Assembly (NCBI RefSeq): GCF_001187785.1
Contig: NZ_CP012154.1
Location: 1,358,501-1,422,500 of the forward strand
From: Wenzhouxiangella marina
GTDB lineage: Bacteria; Pseudomonadota; Gammaproteobacteria; Xanthomonadales; Wenzhouxiangellaceae
Reading direction: 5' to 3'
DNA length: 64,000 bases
The notes beneath the pieces were generated by a model. The model searched no databases. It had not been told where the DNA came from and saw nothing but the letters and a program-made list of their open reading frames with translations. Position 1 is the stretch's first letter. Each line of letters starts with the position of its first letter. A program made the translations under genes and the position numbers. Shown here in pieces: positions 43,301 to 52,208 of this stretch.

Positions 43301-44407
43301 GTCACCCTCGAGGATGCAGGAACCACGGGCAACATACTCCTGGGTAACTTCATCGGCACCAACGCCGCCAATGATCAGAACCTGGGCAATGGCTTCCACG
43401 GGATTCTTGTTCGCGGCGGCGCTTCAGACAACGTCATCGGCGCAGCAGGGGCGGGCAACACCATCGCTTTCAGTACCGCTGATGGCGTGTTCATTCAGGG
43501 TAAGGGGACGACGGGCAACGCGCTGCTAGGAAACTTCATCGGCACTGGCACCCAGGGCCAGAATCTGGGCAACGGGCGCTTCGGTGTCGTGGTCACGACC
43601 GGTGCTGCCGACAACGCCATCGGTGCGCCGGGGGCTGGCAATACCATTGGCTTCAGCGGCGTCGACGGCGTGCTCTTCCAGCTTCCGGGCACGACGGGCA
43701 ATGTGCTCGAGGGCAATTTCATCGGGACCGATGCCGCGGGCCAGAATCTCGGTAACACCCGCCATGGCGTCCTGGCGACGGCTGGCGCTTCGGGCAATAC
43801 CCTTGGCGGGGTGGAGGCCGGCACGAGCAATACGATCCGCTTCCATACCGGCGTGGGTGTGCTCGTGTCCGACTCGACCACCCAGAGCAATGCCATCCTT
43901 GGCAATGCGATCTTCGACAACGACGCGCTGGGGATCGATCTGTCCGGCGTGATCGACGTCGGTGACGGTGTGACGGCCAACGATGGCTGCGGCGATTCGG
44001 ATGCGGGGCCCAACGGCGTCCAGAACTTTCCGACCCTCCTTTCGGCGCGAGCGGGTGGCAGCGTCACGAGCATTGACTTCGACCTCGACACGAGCGCTGG
44101 AGACTACCGTGTCGAGTTCTTCTCGGTACTCGCTGGCGATCCCTCCGGTCATGGAGAGGGACGCAGCTTCCTGGGGGCCGAGCAGGTCACCGTGTCCGCG
44201 AGCTGCGACGAGGCTTTCCAGGTCGAAGTCCCGCTGGCGGTGCCGGACGGCGCCTTGATCACCGCCACGGCCACGCGCCTGGATGCAGTCGAGGCGAGTG
44301 GCTTCGGAGGCACGAGCGAGTTCTCGGCGGTGCTGGCCGTCGAGCTCGTTGACGGACTCTTCGAGGATCGTTTCGAGTCGAACGCAGTGGCGTCAATGAA
44401 AGAATGA
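40334..44407 (+). CDS. Very large secreted beta-helix repeat protein with DRFE tail
   Basis: 1357 residues. Long signal peptide at about 1-48 (FALLCVCVTAPAQVWA). A CSLREA-like start (ITVNTLAGDDDGVCG...DCSVLEAVTLANSGAGADVI) precedes about 15 tandem units of 55-60 residues built on N-x-V-Q-G-N-F-V/I-G-T-N/D, then L-G-N, then I/V-G-G-T-x-P-G-x-G-N-x-I-G-F. These units stack as a right-handed beta-helix. A final beta-sandwich (about 1255-1345) ends LFEDRFESNAVASMKE. The repeats are also near-repeats in DNA, so copy number may vary. Probably a surface fibre or adhesin-like protein. Confidence 0.88.
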   Translation: MLKAMFARVGRGLHGRLNGWSPSHGRRVFIPGFALLCVCVTAPAQVWARLDPAPLPSIQDIPAHDALRTGESQSKAASGAAQIIDEASSANRSAIERMNATARRAAAASTMPAWYAAAGGAATITVNTLAGDDDGVCGTNPVDPVQDCSVLEAVTLANSGAGADVIAFSVSGTIPLSAALVLLETVHLDGTTAPGGAGSVFLDGQDLVQNVVTVSGGVGSVIEGLTIGQSARSGILIASPAANVSVLGNFIGTNAAGDDLGNDTTTLGSAGVRIEGASGTVIGSMSANEANVIGFGRSGITNTADTSDTLIVGNFIGTNAAGADLGNTLSGLFMTGSTAIVGGSAPGAANVIGFNGSSGIAFSGPSATGNVVVGNFVGTNASGANLGNGTNGIALVDASNNTVGGTAPGEGNTVGFSFGDGIIIAQFGAAATGNLVQGNFVGTDATGTNLGNGASGVVIQDASGNTIGGSLPGAGNVIGANAGSGVFIGGFSQVTTGNVISGNYIGTNAAGAALGNGSDGIFIQNASDTIVGGSGSEAGNTIGFNASHGIRIGAFDGQTASGNLVQGNLVGTSEGAANLGNLAAGVFIQNASGNTVGGTAPGEGNTIGFNASHGIWIASQDGQATAGNLVQGNFVGTNETGADLGNGAIGILNRDASDNLIGGTMPGAGNVVGFNSSGIVVSGLAATGITVQGNFVGTDAAGADLGNDGSGISIENASSSLIGGTVASAGNVVGFNQDGIAFIGQTATGNTAQGNFVGTNATGGNLGNAASGIVIVNASTNTVGGTAPGAGNVVGFGSIGVAIARTASSTTNNTVQGNYIGTNSAGAELGNASYGILVQDASDNFVGGAAPGAGNILGFSAYGIVVVSFGPPATGNAIAGNFVGTNSSGANLGHMNDGIYLQDATDNLVGGTAPGAGNTIAFSGGNGVLAETAGTTGNALIGNFIGTNATGDDLGNAGDGIRLRGGSSGNIVGGAAAGEGNTIGFNVFGVTLEDAGTTGNILLGNFIGTNAANDQNLGNGFHGILVRGGASDNVIGAAGAGNTIAFSTADGVFIQGKGTTGNALLGNFIGTGTQGQNLGNGRFGVVVTTGAADNAIGAPGAGNTIGFSGVDGVLFQLPGTTGNVLEGNFIGTDAAGQNLGNTRHGVLATAGASGNTLGGVEAGTSNTIRFHTGVGVLVSDSTTQSNAILGNAIFDNDALGIDLSGVIDVGDGVTANDGCGDSDAGPNGVQNFPTLLSARAGGSVTSIDFDLDTSAGDYRVEFFSVLAGDPSGHGEGRSFLGAEQVTVSASCDEAFQVEVPLAVPDGALITATATRLDAVEASGFGGTSEFSAVLAVELVDGLFEDRFESNAVASMKE

Positions 44408-44421
44408 GTGAAGGGGACAGG

Positions 44422-45060
44422 ATGAAACACGTGATCATGGCCGCAGTTGTTCTGGCATCCGCGACCGCGGCAGTGCAGGCGCAGGACAGTGTCTACACCC
44501 CGCTCGACAAGGAGCGCTGTCAGATCCTTCTGGAGGAAACGGAAGCGCCCGGCGCCTATACCGAATCCCGATGCACCGGTCATGGCGGCTGGTCCCTCTT
44601 TCTTCGCTCGGGCGAACACGGTGAGTCATCGGCCTACAGCCAGGGAAGCGCGATACCGAAGGATTTCGAGTACGGTGGTTATGTCGGCAACTTCGGCAAC
44701 TACCACGACGTCGTGGAATGGCGGCTCGACTCGGATGGCGTTCCCTTCGCCACGATCCACCGGTACCACAGCGCGGTCGTGGTGGAGAACGGCGACATGG
44801 CACCGACCTCGGTCCTGATCGTCACCGGGCTTCGACCCGGCGGCGAACGCGAGTCCTGTCACATCGGATACATCCTGGCATCGGAAGTCGCTGATGCGAA
44901 TGTACAGGCTCGTCGGATGGCCGATGAAATCGCACCGTTGATCGATTGCGAGGACCATCAGCCGTTCCGCATCGACACCTCGGTGCCCGACGTCCACCAG
45001 CTGATGTCACTGCACCCTCGACTTGGCAAGTCGAGCGGTCAGGACGAAGACCGCTCCTAG
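44422..45060 (+). CDS. Secreted protein of unknown function
   Basis: 212 residues from ATG 44422, preceded by AAGGGGACAGG (an ATG at 44404 overlapping the previous stop is less likely). Signal peptide MKHVIMAAVVLASATAAVQAQ. Four cysteines in the mature part could form two disulfides (RCQILL, SRCTGHGG, ESCHIGY, LIDCEDH). No recognised family. It lies immediately after the large beta-helix gene and may share its transcript. No DRFE tail. Confidence 0.75.
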   Translation: MKHVIMAAVVLASATAAVQAQDSVYTPLDKERCQILLEETEAPGAYTESRCTGHGGWSLFLRSGEHGESSAYSQGSAIPKDFEYGGYVGNFGNYHDVVEWRLDSDGVPFATIHRYHSAVVVENGDMAPTSVLIVTGLRPGGERESCHIGYILASEVADANVQARRMADEIAPLIDCEDHQPFRIDTSVPDVHQLMSLHPRLGKSSGQDEDRS

Positions 45061-45097
45061 CCGCGGCCTCGTACGCTGATACCGTGGCGGATCACGC

Positions 45098-45625
45098 TCA
45101 TCCTGAACTCCCGAGGCCTGGCTCGAGTGCCTGCCAGTAACCGATGTCGATCCAGCGGCCGAACTTGAAGCCGACCTCACGGAGCACGCCGGCTGGCCGG
45201 AAACCGAGCCGTTCGTGCAACCCGATGCTGGCGGCGTTCGGCAGGGCAATCCCTGCCAGGGCCGCGTGGTAGCCCTGCGACCAGATGTTGTCCAGGAGCT
45301 GGCCGTACACGGCCTTTCCGAAGCCGCGGCCCTGATGTTCGGTGTCGAGGTAGACCGAGGTTTCCACGGTCCGCGCGTAGGCGCCGCGCGGCTTCCAGGG
45401 CGCGACGCTCGCATAGCCGGCGATGCGCTTCGATGTCGATTCCACCACCAGCCAGCGAAGGCCCGGCGGGCTCCCGGCCATGCGTTCGGCGATGGTTGCG
45501 GCATCGACCGGGCTCAGTTCGAAGGTGGCCGTGGATTCGAGGACGTAGCGGTTGTAGAGGGTCGCGATCGCCGATGAGTCCTCGGGCTCGGCAGCGCGGA
45601 TGATGGGTGATTCGGCAGCGGTCAC
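45098..45625 (-). CDS. GNAT N-acetyltransferase, phosphinothricin/L-amino-acid acetyltransferase type
   Basis: 175 residues, cytoplasmic. The family signature is clear: IRAAEPEDSSAIATLYNRYVLESTATFE near the N-terminus, the acetyl-CoA loop HQGRGFGKAVYGQLL at about 104-118, and NAASIGLHERLGFRPAGVLREVGFKFGRWIDIGYWQ. Members acetylate phosphinothricin, methionine sulfone/sulfoximine or related amino acids; resistance cannot be inferred. Standalone gene, converging on 44422-45060 with only 37 bp between. Confidence 0.9.
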   Translation of the reverse strand: MTAAESPIIRAAEPEDSSAIATLYNRYVLESTATFELSPVDAATIAERMAGSPPGLRWLVVESTSKRIAGYASVAPWKPRGAYARTVETSVYLDTEHQGRGFGKAVYGQLLDNIWSQGYHAALAGIALPNAASIGLHERLGFRPAGVLREVGFKFGRWIDIGYWQALEPGLGSSG

Positions 45626-45776
45626 CGCGCCATTCTAGCCGGGCAGGCATTCATGAGGGTGACTCGTCCGTTCGCGGGCGAACCGTTGCTGGTTTCATCG
45701 CCTCGGTTCTCGCCGCGACGTTGACAAGCTTCAGGCCCTGGGCCATGTTGCTGGTCTGGAAGGAGGAAGGCGTTGC

Positions 45777-48509
45777 ATGGAATCCCTGATTGCGCTGTTC
45801 GTACTGGCCTGCCTGGTGACCTTCATCGGCGGCATTCTGGGCATTGTCGCCTTCGCGAAGACGGGTACGCTCAGCAGGGAGGTACAGGAGCTCAAGGCTC
45901 GCGTGGCGGATCTGAAGCGCCGGCTGTCGGCCGAACAGGCGGGCGAGGAAGCGCCTGGCAACGCGCGCCCGCCCAGCGAGGATTCGCCCGAAGTCCATCG
46001 GGATCTGCGACCCGCGGCGCCGCCAGAGGTCTCGGTGAGCGAGCCGGTGTCGGTCAGGAGCGAAGCGTCCGTGCAGGCACCCAAGGCCGATGTTCCTTCT
46101 GACGCCAGCGCGTCAGCGCCCAAGGCCAGCCCGCCACCGCATCGGCCGGCGGCCAATTCCACGCCAGCGCTCCAGCTGGATCCCTCGCCGTTCTTCCGGG
46201 CTTTGCAGCGCAACTGGATGGCCTGGCTCGGTGGTTTCTGCATTGCCCTTGCCGGGATCTTCCTGGCCAAGTACTCGATCGAGCAGGGTCTGGTGGGCCC
46301 CGGCCTGCGCATCACGATGGGAATTCTTACGGGCCTGGCCCTGCATGGGGTCGCGGCGTGGCTGCGGCTGAGCAAGGGTGCCCATCCCGCTCTGGCGGCG
46401 ATGGCCGGTGGCGGCAGCATCACCCTGTTCGCCACCCTGCTGGCCGCCTTGCATCTCTATCAGATGTTCAGTCCGACGCTGGTGTTCGTGCTGCTGGCCC
46501 TGGTCGCACTCGCGACGATGTGGCTGGCCCTGTCCCATGGCCCCTTGATGGCGGTCATCGGCATGCTCGGCGCCTACGCGGTGCCGGCGCTCGTTTCCAC
46601 AGGCAGCGGCAATATGCTGGCCGCATTGATCTACGCCCAGATCATCACCGTGTCGGTGCTGCTTCTGGCTCGTGTGGTTCGCATGGGCTGGCTCTGGTCG
46701 GGCGCCGTCCTGGGTGCGCTCGGCTGGTGGTGGTTGTCGTTGACCAGCTCCCAGGTCGACGGCCTGCGCGGGCTCTATCTGGCGCTGCTGGCCTACCAGT
46801 TGATGGCGATCTGTTCCGGTAATTGGCGGCTCCTGCAGCGGCATTCGGATGGCGTCTGGAGCTTTGGTCATGGGGCGGATCAGGCCACGGGCGAGTCCGC
46901 GGCCAACCAGGCCATCCCGGTTTGGGAACGTGGATTACCCATGGCGCTTCTCGGCATCGTCCTGGCGCAACTGGTGTCCATCCTGAACAGCGGCTGGGTC
47001 GCCCATTGGCTGGCCTTCCTGGCCCTGCCAGCCCTGCTGTTGTTCGCCAGCCTGCGCCAGCCGCGTCTGCTGTCGCTGGTCTGGACGCTGCTGCTTGGCA
47101 GCCTGGCCTGTATCGTCATGCTCTACACCTCATTCCCGAGCCTGGACATCGGTTGGCGAAAGGCGCCTCTGATGCAGCCCGACATCCTGTTGTTCTCGCT
47201 GGCGAACCTGGGTCTGCTGGTCATGATCGCGGCACTCTGGGCGTATCGACTCGGTCAACAACGGGCCTGGTGGGCATCCTTGCTGGCGATGACGCCGGTG
47301 ATGTCCTTTCTGTGCGCTTATCTGACGGTCAGTCAGTTCGCCAGCCAGGCCAACTGGGCCCTGCTGTTCGCCGGGCTTGCGGCGGTTCAGATGGCCATCG
47401 CGGTGATGACCACGCATCGGCAGCGCGAACGCTGGATCGGCATCTGGCATTTCATCGCCGGGCACTGCGGCTACGCCCTGGCGGTGGCCGTTGCCTTCGA
47501 GGCCGCCACGCTGACCCTGGCGCTGGCCGCGCAGGTGCTGTCGCTGGCCTGGCTGATCAAGCGTTTCGACGTGACCGCCATCGGCTGGCTGTTGAAGCTG
47601 GTCGTGCTGCTGGTGGTCCTGCGCCTGACCGCAAACCCCTGGTTGTTCGATTACCCCGCGATCTGGCACTGGCCGCTGTGGACCTATGGTGGCGCCACGC
47701 TGCTGTGCTGGCTGAGTAGTCGGCAGTTGGTCGACCACCCGAAGCTTCGCCAGTGGACCGAGGTCGCCAGCCTGCATCTGTTCGTGCTGACGGTCTGGGC
47801 GGAGACGCGTTACCTGCTTCATGACGGTCGGGTCTTCTTTACCGAGTACAGCTTCACCGAGGCGACGCTGTACATCGGCCTCGCCGGTGCATTGAGCCTG
47901 GTCTATCATCAGCGTGCCCGAATCAGCCATGGATTGAGCCGCTGGTACCAGGGCTACTCCGTCCTGCTGCTGGTGTTCGCATCTCTCAACTACCTGGGTA
48001 TCCTGCTCAACCTGATGAACAGCGAGAGCTGGGCCCTGAGGGCCATCAGCGCGCAGCCCGTGTTCAACATGCTGACCCTGTCGCTGGGCTTTCCGGTGCT
48101 GCTGGGGCTGCTGTTTGCCCGTTACTACCGAGGCGCGAAGAAGCCGGCGGCCCTGCTCGTGGGTGTGGCCAGCTTCATCTTCGTCTCGTTTCAGGTCCGC
48201 CACCTATGGCAGGGCACGGTGTCGCTGCAGACCAGCACGTCGGCCGGCGAGCTCTACACCTATTCGGCGGTCTGGCTGCTGATGGCCGTGGCGGCGATGC
48301 TCTGGGGTGGCATGCGCCAATGGCAGAACATGTATCGCGGCGGCCTGGCCGTGCTCTCGATCGTGATCCTGAAGATCTTCTTCATCGATCTCTCCGACCT
48401 CGATGGCCTGCTACGCGTCGCTTCCTTCATGGGACTGGGCCTGGCCCTGGTGGGGATCTCCTTTCTGCATCAGAAACTCAAGCCGGGTGCCAGGGCCGGG
48501 GCAGGGTGA
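45777..48509 (+). CDS. DUF2339 multi-pass membrane protein
   Basis: 910 residues. An N-terminal membrane anchor (about 3-27) is followed by a coiled-coil stretch (SREVQELKARVADLKRRLSAEQ) and a proline/alanine-rich linker to about 135. The rest is more than twenty hydrophobic segments beginning NWMAWLGGFCIALAGIFLAKYSIEQG, the typical DUF2339 block. Charged or aromatic residues recur in loops. Function of DUF2339 proteins is not established; a transport or envelope role is a guess. Standalone gene converging on the kinase gene. Confidence 0.88.
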   Translation: MESLIALFVLACLVTFIGGILGIVAFAKTGTLSREVQELKARVADLKRRLSAEQAGEEAPGNARPPSEDSPEVHRDLRPAAPPEVSVSEPVSVRSEASVQAPKADVPSDASASAPKASPPPHRPAANSTPALQLDPSPFFRALQRNWMAWLGGFCIALAGIFLAKYSIEQGLVGPGLRITMGILTGLALHGVAAWLRLSKGAHPALAAMAGGGSITLFATLLAALHLYQMFSPTLVFVLLALVALATMWLALSHGPLMAVIGMLGAYAVPALVSTGSGNMLAALIYAQIITVSVLLLARVVRMGWLWSGAVLGALGWWWLSLTSSQVDGLRGLYLALLAYQLMAICSGNWRLLQRHSDGVWSFGHGADQATGESAANQAIPVWERGLPMALLGIVLAQLVSILNSGWVAHWLAFLALPALLLFASLRQPRLLSLVWTLLLGSLACIVMLYTSFPSLDIGWRKAPLMQPDILLFSLANLGLLVMIAALWAYRLGQQRAWWASLLAMTPVMSFLCAYLTVSQFASQANWALLFAGLAAVQMAIAVMTTHRQRERWIGIWHFIAGHCGYALAVAVAFEAATLTLALAAQVLSLAWLIKRFDVTAIGWLLKLVVLLVVLRLTANPWLFDYPAIWHWPLWTYGGATLLCWLSSRQLVDHPKLRQWTEVASLHLFVLTVWAETRYLLHDGRVFFTEYSFTEATLYIGLAGALSLVYHQRARISHGLSRWYQGYSVLLLVFASLNYLGILLNLMNSESWALRAISAQPVFNMLTLSLGFPVLLGLLFARYYRGAKKPAALLVGVASFIFVSFQVRHLWQGTVSLQTSTSAGELYTYSAVWLLMAVAAMLWGGMRQWQNMYRGGLAVLSIVILKIFFIDLSDLDGLLRVASFMGLGLALVGISFLHQKLKPGARAGAG

Positions 48510-48670
48510 ACTCCGGCTCTCGCCGGTGATCGGCGTGGGAAAGGAGACTGCAGGGACTGCTCCATCCAGGTCTGCCGGGACTGACTTCGTACATCGCGGC
48601 GTCCTGACGGCCTGGGCCATCGACGCCCGAACCATGCTGAACCATTCGGCCGACCAGAATCCGACGTCGC

Positions 48671-51433
48671 CTACCGGGCGGAGTTCAATGACTGAAGTTC
48701 GCGCAGTCGGATCCGCTGGGCTGCCTGCGGCGCCAGGGTACGATCCAGGATGGTCTCGGAGCGCGACAATGCGTCGCCCACAAGATCGACTCGTCCAAGA
48801 CGTAGCGCGAGCTGTGCGAGTTCGAGCTCGGTCTGTGCGGCGCGTACCGAGGTGCTGCCTTGAAACTCGCGCAGCGCATCGGCCACGGTGCGCAATCGGT
48901 CCAGGTCCTCGGCCTCGCCGTTGTCGGCGGCGAGCAACCAGGCGTAGCGCATGCTTCGAACGATCTGACTGGCGCCCTGGCTCATGTAATGCCGGTATCG
49001 ATCCAGCAGCCAGTCGCGATCCGGTGTCGGGCTGAGGCTTTCCACCAGGGCCCGGCTGTCGTCGGTTTCCGCGGAGGACTCGCCGAGAAAGCGACGGCGA
49101 CGCTCGAAGATCTCGGCGGCACAGGCTTGTGCGGCATCGCCCTCCTGCTGGAGGCGCACGCGGCAGAGATTGTGTTCCACGCGCAGGGTGTTGACATCGT
49201 CGGGGCCGAAAATCACCTGGCGAAGCGCCAGGGACTCGCGCAGCAGCGCTTCCGCCGAGGCCAGATCCCCGCGCTGTTCCTGCAGGGAGGCCATGTTGTT
49301 CAGGGTTCTCGCCACGTCCCCGGATTCGGGCGCCACGCGCCGGCCGATCTCCAGGGCCTCCTGATAATTGGCGAGGGCCTGATCGAACTCGCCCTGGTCA
49401 TGCTGGAGAAAGGCCAGTTCCTTGAGGGCGAAGAGCGTGTCCATGCTGTCATTGCCGTTGACCCGGCGGCGACCTTCCACGGCGCGTTCCATCCACTCGA
49501 TGCCGGCGGCGGTATCACCGTTATCAGCCAGGGACTGGGCCAGGGGCACCATGCTGAACAGGGTGCGCGGGTCATCCCAGCCATACAGCTCGGTCTTGTT
49601 GTCGACGGCCTGTTGCAGGCGGCGGATCGCCAGCGGGTAGTCGCCTCGGCGCTGGGCGATCCAGCCCAGGTTGTGGCGCGATGAAGCCAGGCCCCCGAGG
49701 TCCGGCGGTTCCTGACTGGCGAAAATGGCTTCGGCGCGCCGGAACAGCGCTTCGGCCTCGTCGCTTCGTCCCAGTCGTTGGATCGGAACGGCCAGGGACT
49801 GGAGCGCATGACCGACCGCCAGGGCATCGGGCCCCAGAACGCGCTCGCGCAGTGCAAGGGCTTCGCGTGCTGCTGCCTCGGCCGGGGCCTCCCGGTCCAG
49901 GGCGGACTGCGCCCGAGCCAGCTCGTGCAGCAGATCGGCGCGCTGCAGAGGGTCCAGCGGTTCCGTCGATTCCAGTGCCAGGCCGGCTTCGAACTGAGCG
50001 ATGGCCGCTTCTCGGTCGCCGATCTGCGCCAGCAGTTCTCCCATCGTGAAGCGCAACTGAGCATCGATGGCGACATCGCCGCTGAGTTGCGTGTTCAGTC
50101 GCTCGGCGCCGCGTTCCAGCAGGGCTCTGGCGCTGAGGTCGGCATTCCGCGCGATTCTCGGATCGGCGCCCTCGAACAGATCCGTCATCAGATCGGCCAC
50201 CGCCTGCGCGGTTCTCGCTTCACGCTGGGCGGTTTCCTCGGCGAGCAGGGCGCGGTTCAGCGCGGTCTGCAGTTGCACGACGAAGAACACGGTACCGACA
50301 AGTGCGGTGGCCGCCACGGTGGCGCCCCAGCGGTGCCGTCGCAACCACTTGCGGCTGCGATAGGCCAGGCTGTCCGGCATGGCGTGGACGGGCAGCCCCT
50401 GCTGCCAGCGCTCGATGTCCGCGGCCAGCTCGGCGGCCGAGCGATAGCGCCGTTCGGGTTCCTCGCGAAGGGCCATGGCGACGATCCGGTCGAGCTCGAC
50501 GTCGATGCCACTCGCGTCGCGGCGGACCCAGCTGCGGTCCGAATCTCTTGCGATGCCGCTGGGCTGCGTGCGCAGGGCCCTGTGGGCATCCTTTCTCGCC
50601 GGCTCGCCGCAGAGGATCTCGAACAGCAGCAGCCCGAGAGCGTAGACATCGGTGGCGACGGTCACGGGCTCGCCGGCCAGCTGCTCGGGCGCAGCGTAGG
50701 TCGGCGTGTAGATTCGGGTCGACGTGGCCCGGCCTGGTTCTTCGTCGGCAAGCAGCTTGGCGATGCCGAAGTCCAGCAGCACCGGGCTGTCGTCGCTGCG
50801 CACCAACAGGTTGGCCGGCTTCAGGTCACGATGGACGACCAGCCTGCCATGGGCATGATCAACGGCTCGAGCCAGGGCCACGAGCAGGGTCAGGCGTTGT
50901 TGCAGGCTCGGCTGCCGCTCTTCCAGCCAGCGGGCCAGGGACTGGCCCTCGATGTACTCCATGGCGAGGTAGCGCTGGCCATCGACGGTGCCCGCATCGA
51001 GGAAGCGGGCGATGTTGGGGTGTTGCAGGCTCGCCAGTACGGAACGTTCGCGTTGAAAAAGCTCGACGGCGGTGGCCTGATCGCTGCCGGGCACCAGCTT
51101 CAGGGCGACCTGCTGGGTCACGCCGTCGACATCGCGCTCGGCCAGGTAGACCCAGCCCATGCCGCCGCTGCCGAGGAGGCGGAGAAGGCGATAGGGTCCG
51201 AGTTGCCCGCTGGGCAGCGGCGTCGACTCCAGGCTTCGAAGGACGCGACGGGCGATGGGATCCGCCGTATCGCCCGCGCCGGTCGTGTCCGCGGGCAGCA
51301 GTGCCCGCAATTGTTCGCCAAGTTCCGGGTCCTCGGCCAGCAGCTCGTTCAAGGCCCTGGCTCGCTCCTCGGGCGCCATCTCGATCAGGCGATCGAACTG
51401 CTCGCGCAGGCCCTTCGCACCGTCCCCGCTCAT
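48671..51433 (-). CDS. Membrane Ser/Thr protein kinase with periplasmic TPR domain
   Basis: 920 residues. Kinase domain at about 80-345: Gly-rich loop LLGSGGMGWVYLAE, Lys112 in VALKLV, catalytic HRDLKPANLL (201-210) and DFG (221-223), with APEQL in the activation segment. One membrane segment at about 369-387, then TPR-like repeats to the end (GDREAAIAQFEAGLALES, GEFDQALANYQEALEIGRR, GDLASAEALLRESLALRQ). The kinase faces the cytosol and the TPRs the periplasm. Its start overlaps the ECF sigma stop by 4 bp, so the kinase probably modulates that sigma factor or shares its regulon. Confidence 0.93.
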   Translation of the reverse strand: MSGDGAKGLREQFDRLIEMAPEERARALNELLAEDPELGEQLRALLPADTTGAGDTADPIARRVLRSLESTPLPSGQLGPYRLLRLLGSGGMGWVYLAERDVDGVTQQVALKLVPGSDQATAVELFQRERSVLASLQHPNIARFLDAGTVDGQRYLAMEYIEGQSLARWLEERQPSLQQRLTLLVALARAVDHAHGRLVVHRDLKPANLLVRSDDSPVLLDFGIAKLLADEEPGRATSTRIYTPTYAAPEQLAGEPVTVATDVYALGLLLFEILCGEPARKDAHRALRTQPSGIARDSDRSWVRRDASGIDVELDRIVAMALREEPERRYRSAAELAADIERWQQGLPVHAMPDSLAYRSRKWLRRHRWGATVAATALVGTVFFVVQLQTALNRALLAEETAQREARTAQAVADLMTDLFEGADPRIARNADLSARALLERGAERLNTQLSGDVAIDAQLRFTMGELLAQIGDREAAIAQFEAGLALESTEPLDPLQRADLLHELARAQSALDREAPAEAAAREALALRERVLGPDALAVGHALQSLAVPIQRLGRSDEAEALFRRAEAIFASQEPPDLGGLASSRHNLGWIAQRRGDYPLAIRRLQQAVDNKTELYGWDDPRTLFSMVPLAQSLADNGDTAAGIEWMERAVEGRRRVNGNDSMDTLFALKELAFLQHDQGEFDQALANYQEALEIGRRVAPESGDVARTLNNMASLQEQRGDLASAEALLRESLALRQVIFGPDDVNTLRVEHNLCRVRLQQEGDAAQACAAEIFERRRRFLGESSAETDDSRALVESLSPTPDRDWLLDRYRHYMSQGASQIVRSMRYAWLLAADNGEAEDLDRLRTVADALREFQGSTSVRAAQTELELAQLALRLGRVDLVGDALSRSETILDRTLAPQAAQRIRLRELQSLNSAR

Positions 51434-51981
51434 TCGCTCAACGCCTGCCGGAGCCAGGCCTGCCCGAAGCGCAGGGCGCGGAACACGGAGGAGACCGAGC
51501 AGCCCATGGCTTCGGCGACTTCATCTCGTTTGAGACCGCCGAAGTAGCTCAGTTCGATGACTCGGGCGGCGTCGGCATCGACGGCTTCCAGCTGCTCGAG
51601 AGCCTCGTGCAACTCGATGATGCCGAGATCGGCCGAGGTCGCGGCCAACTCGTCGCCGAGTGTGACCTGCAGTTGGTTTCCGCCCCGGCGTTGCGCGCGC
51701 CGGGCGCGAGCCTGGTCCACGAGAACGCTGCGCATGTGCAGGGCCGCAAAGGCAAAGAAATGGCTCCGATCCTTCCAGTCCACATCGCCGCCCATCAGGC
51801 GCAGCATGGCCTCGTTGACCAGCGCCGTCGGCTGCAAGGTGACTTGTCGCTCGCCGCGAAGACGGCTCGAGGCCAATTCTCGCAACTGGCCCTCCACGAG
51901 TCCGGCCAGTTCTTCGAATGCGTCCTGATCCCCGCCTCGCCAGCGCTGCAGGCATTGAGTGATCGCGGCCGGGTCTTGCAT
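51430..51981 (-). CDS. ECF-type RNA polymerase sigma factor
   Basis: 183 residues from ATG 51981, with GGAGGCG upstream (the frame extends to 52071 without good signals). Region 2 is visible (LQPTALVNEAMLRLMGG...SHFFAFAALHMRSVLVDQARARRAQRRGG) and region 4 (RVIELSYFGGLKRDEVAEAMGCSVSSVFRALRFGQAWLRQAL). It matches the ECF subgroup usually encoded beside Ser/Thr kinases and lacking an anti-sigma gene. Regulation by phosphorylation is an inference from this pairing. Divergent from the 52209 secreted-protein gene. Confidence 0.92.
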   Translation of the reverse strand: MQDPAAITQCLQRWRGGDQDAFEELAGLVEGQLRELASSRLRGERQVTLQPTALVNEAMLRLMGGDVDWKDRSHFFAFAALHMRSVLVDQARARRAQRRGGNQLQVTLGDELAATSADLGIIELHEALEQLEAVDADAARVIELSYFGGLKRDEVAEAMGCSVSSVFRALRFGQAWLRQALSE

Positions 51982-52144
51982 GGAACGCCTCCGGTTGGAA
52001 TCTGCCGGGCAAATCGAATTCGAGTCTTGCTCGAGGGGCGAACCAGGCCCCAGGCTCTGGCCTTCGGCCACGCAGCCTCATGCCCGGTCGGGATATCGAG
52101 AATAGCAGAACACGAAGGCCGCGCTCACGGCCGTGTATCGGGTC

Positions 52145-52208
52145 TTGACCGATTCTCGCCCGGTCTTCCGCTTACCCCCGTAGAACCCTATCGAAGCGAG
52201 ACTCGAAG
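52145..52208 (+). promoter_or_regulatory. Conserved leader shared by the tandem secreted-protein genes
   Basis: Upstream of 52209 and 53598 the sequence TTGA(A)CC, then TTCCGCTTACC, GTAGAACCC and GAGACTC is kept in the same order (52145-52208 and 53544-53597) although the coding regions have diverged. It includes the ribosome-binding zone and probably promoter elements. Its position beside a divergent ECF sigma gene makes an ECF promoter possible, but no clean -35/-10 pair is evident. Confidence 0.4.

Noticed and set aside
40334-44407. Regular DNA repeats considered as a CRISPR array or tandem satellite
   Set aside because: The repeats are in frame, about 165-180 bp long and encode beta-helix units; no short identical direct repeats with unique spacers.
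45098-45625. GNAT enzyme read as an antibiotic-resistance gene
   Set aside because: The family is broad and mostly acts on amino-acid analogues; nothing in the context points to resistance.
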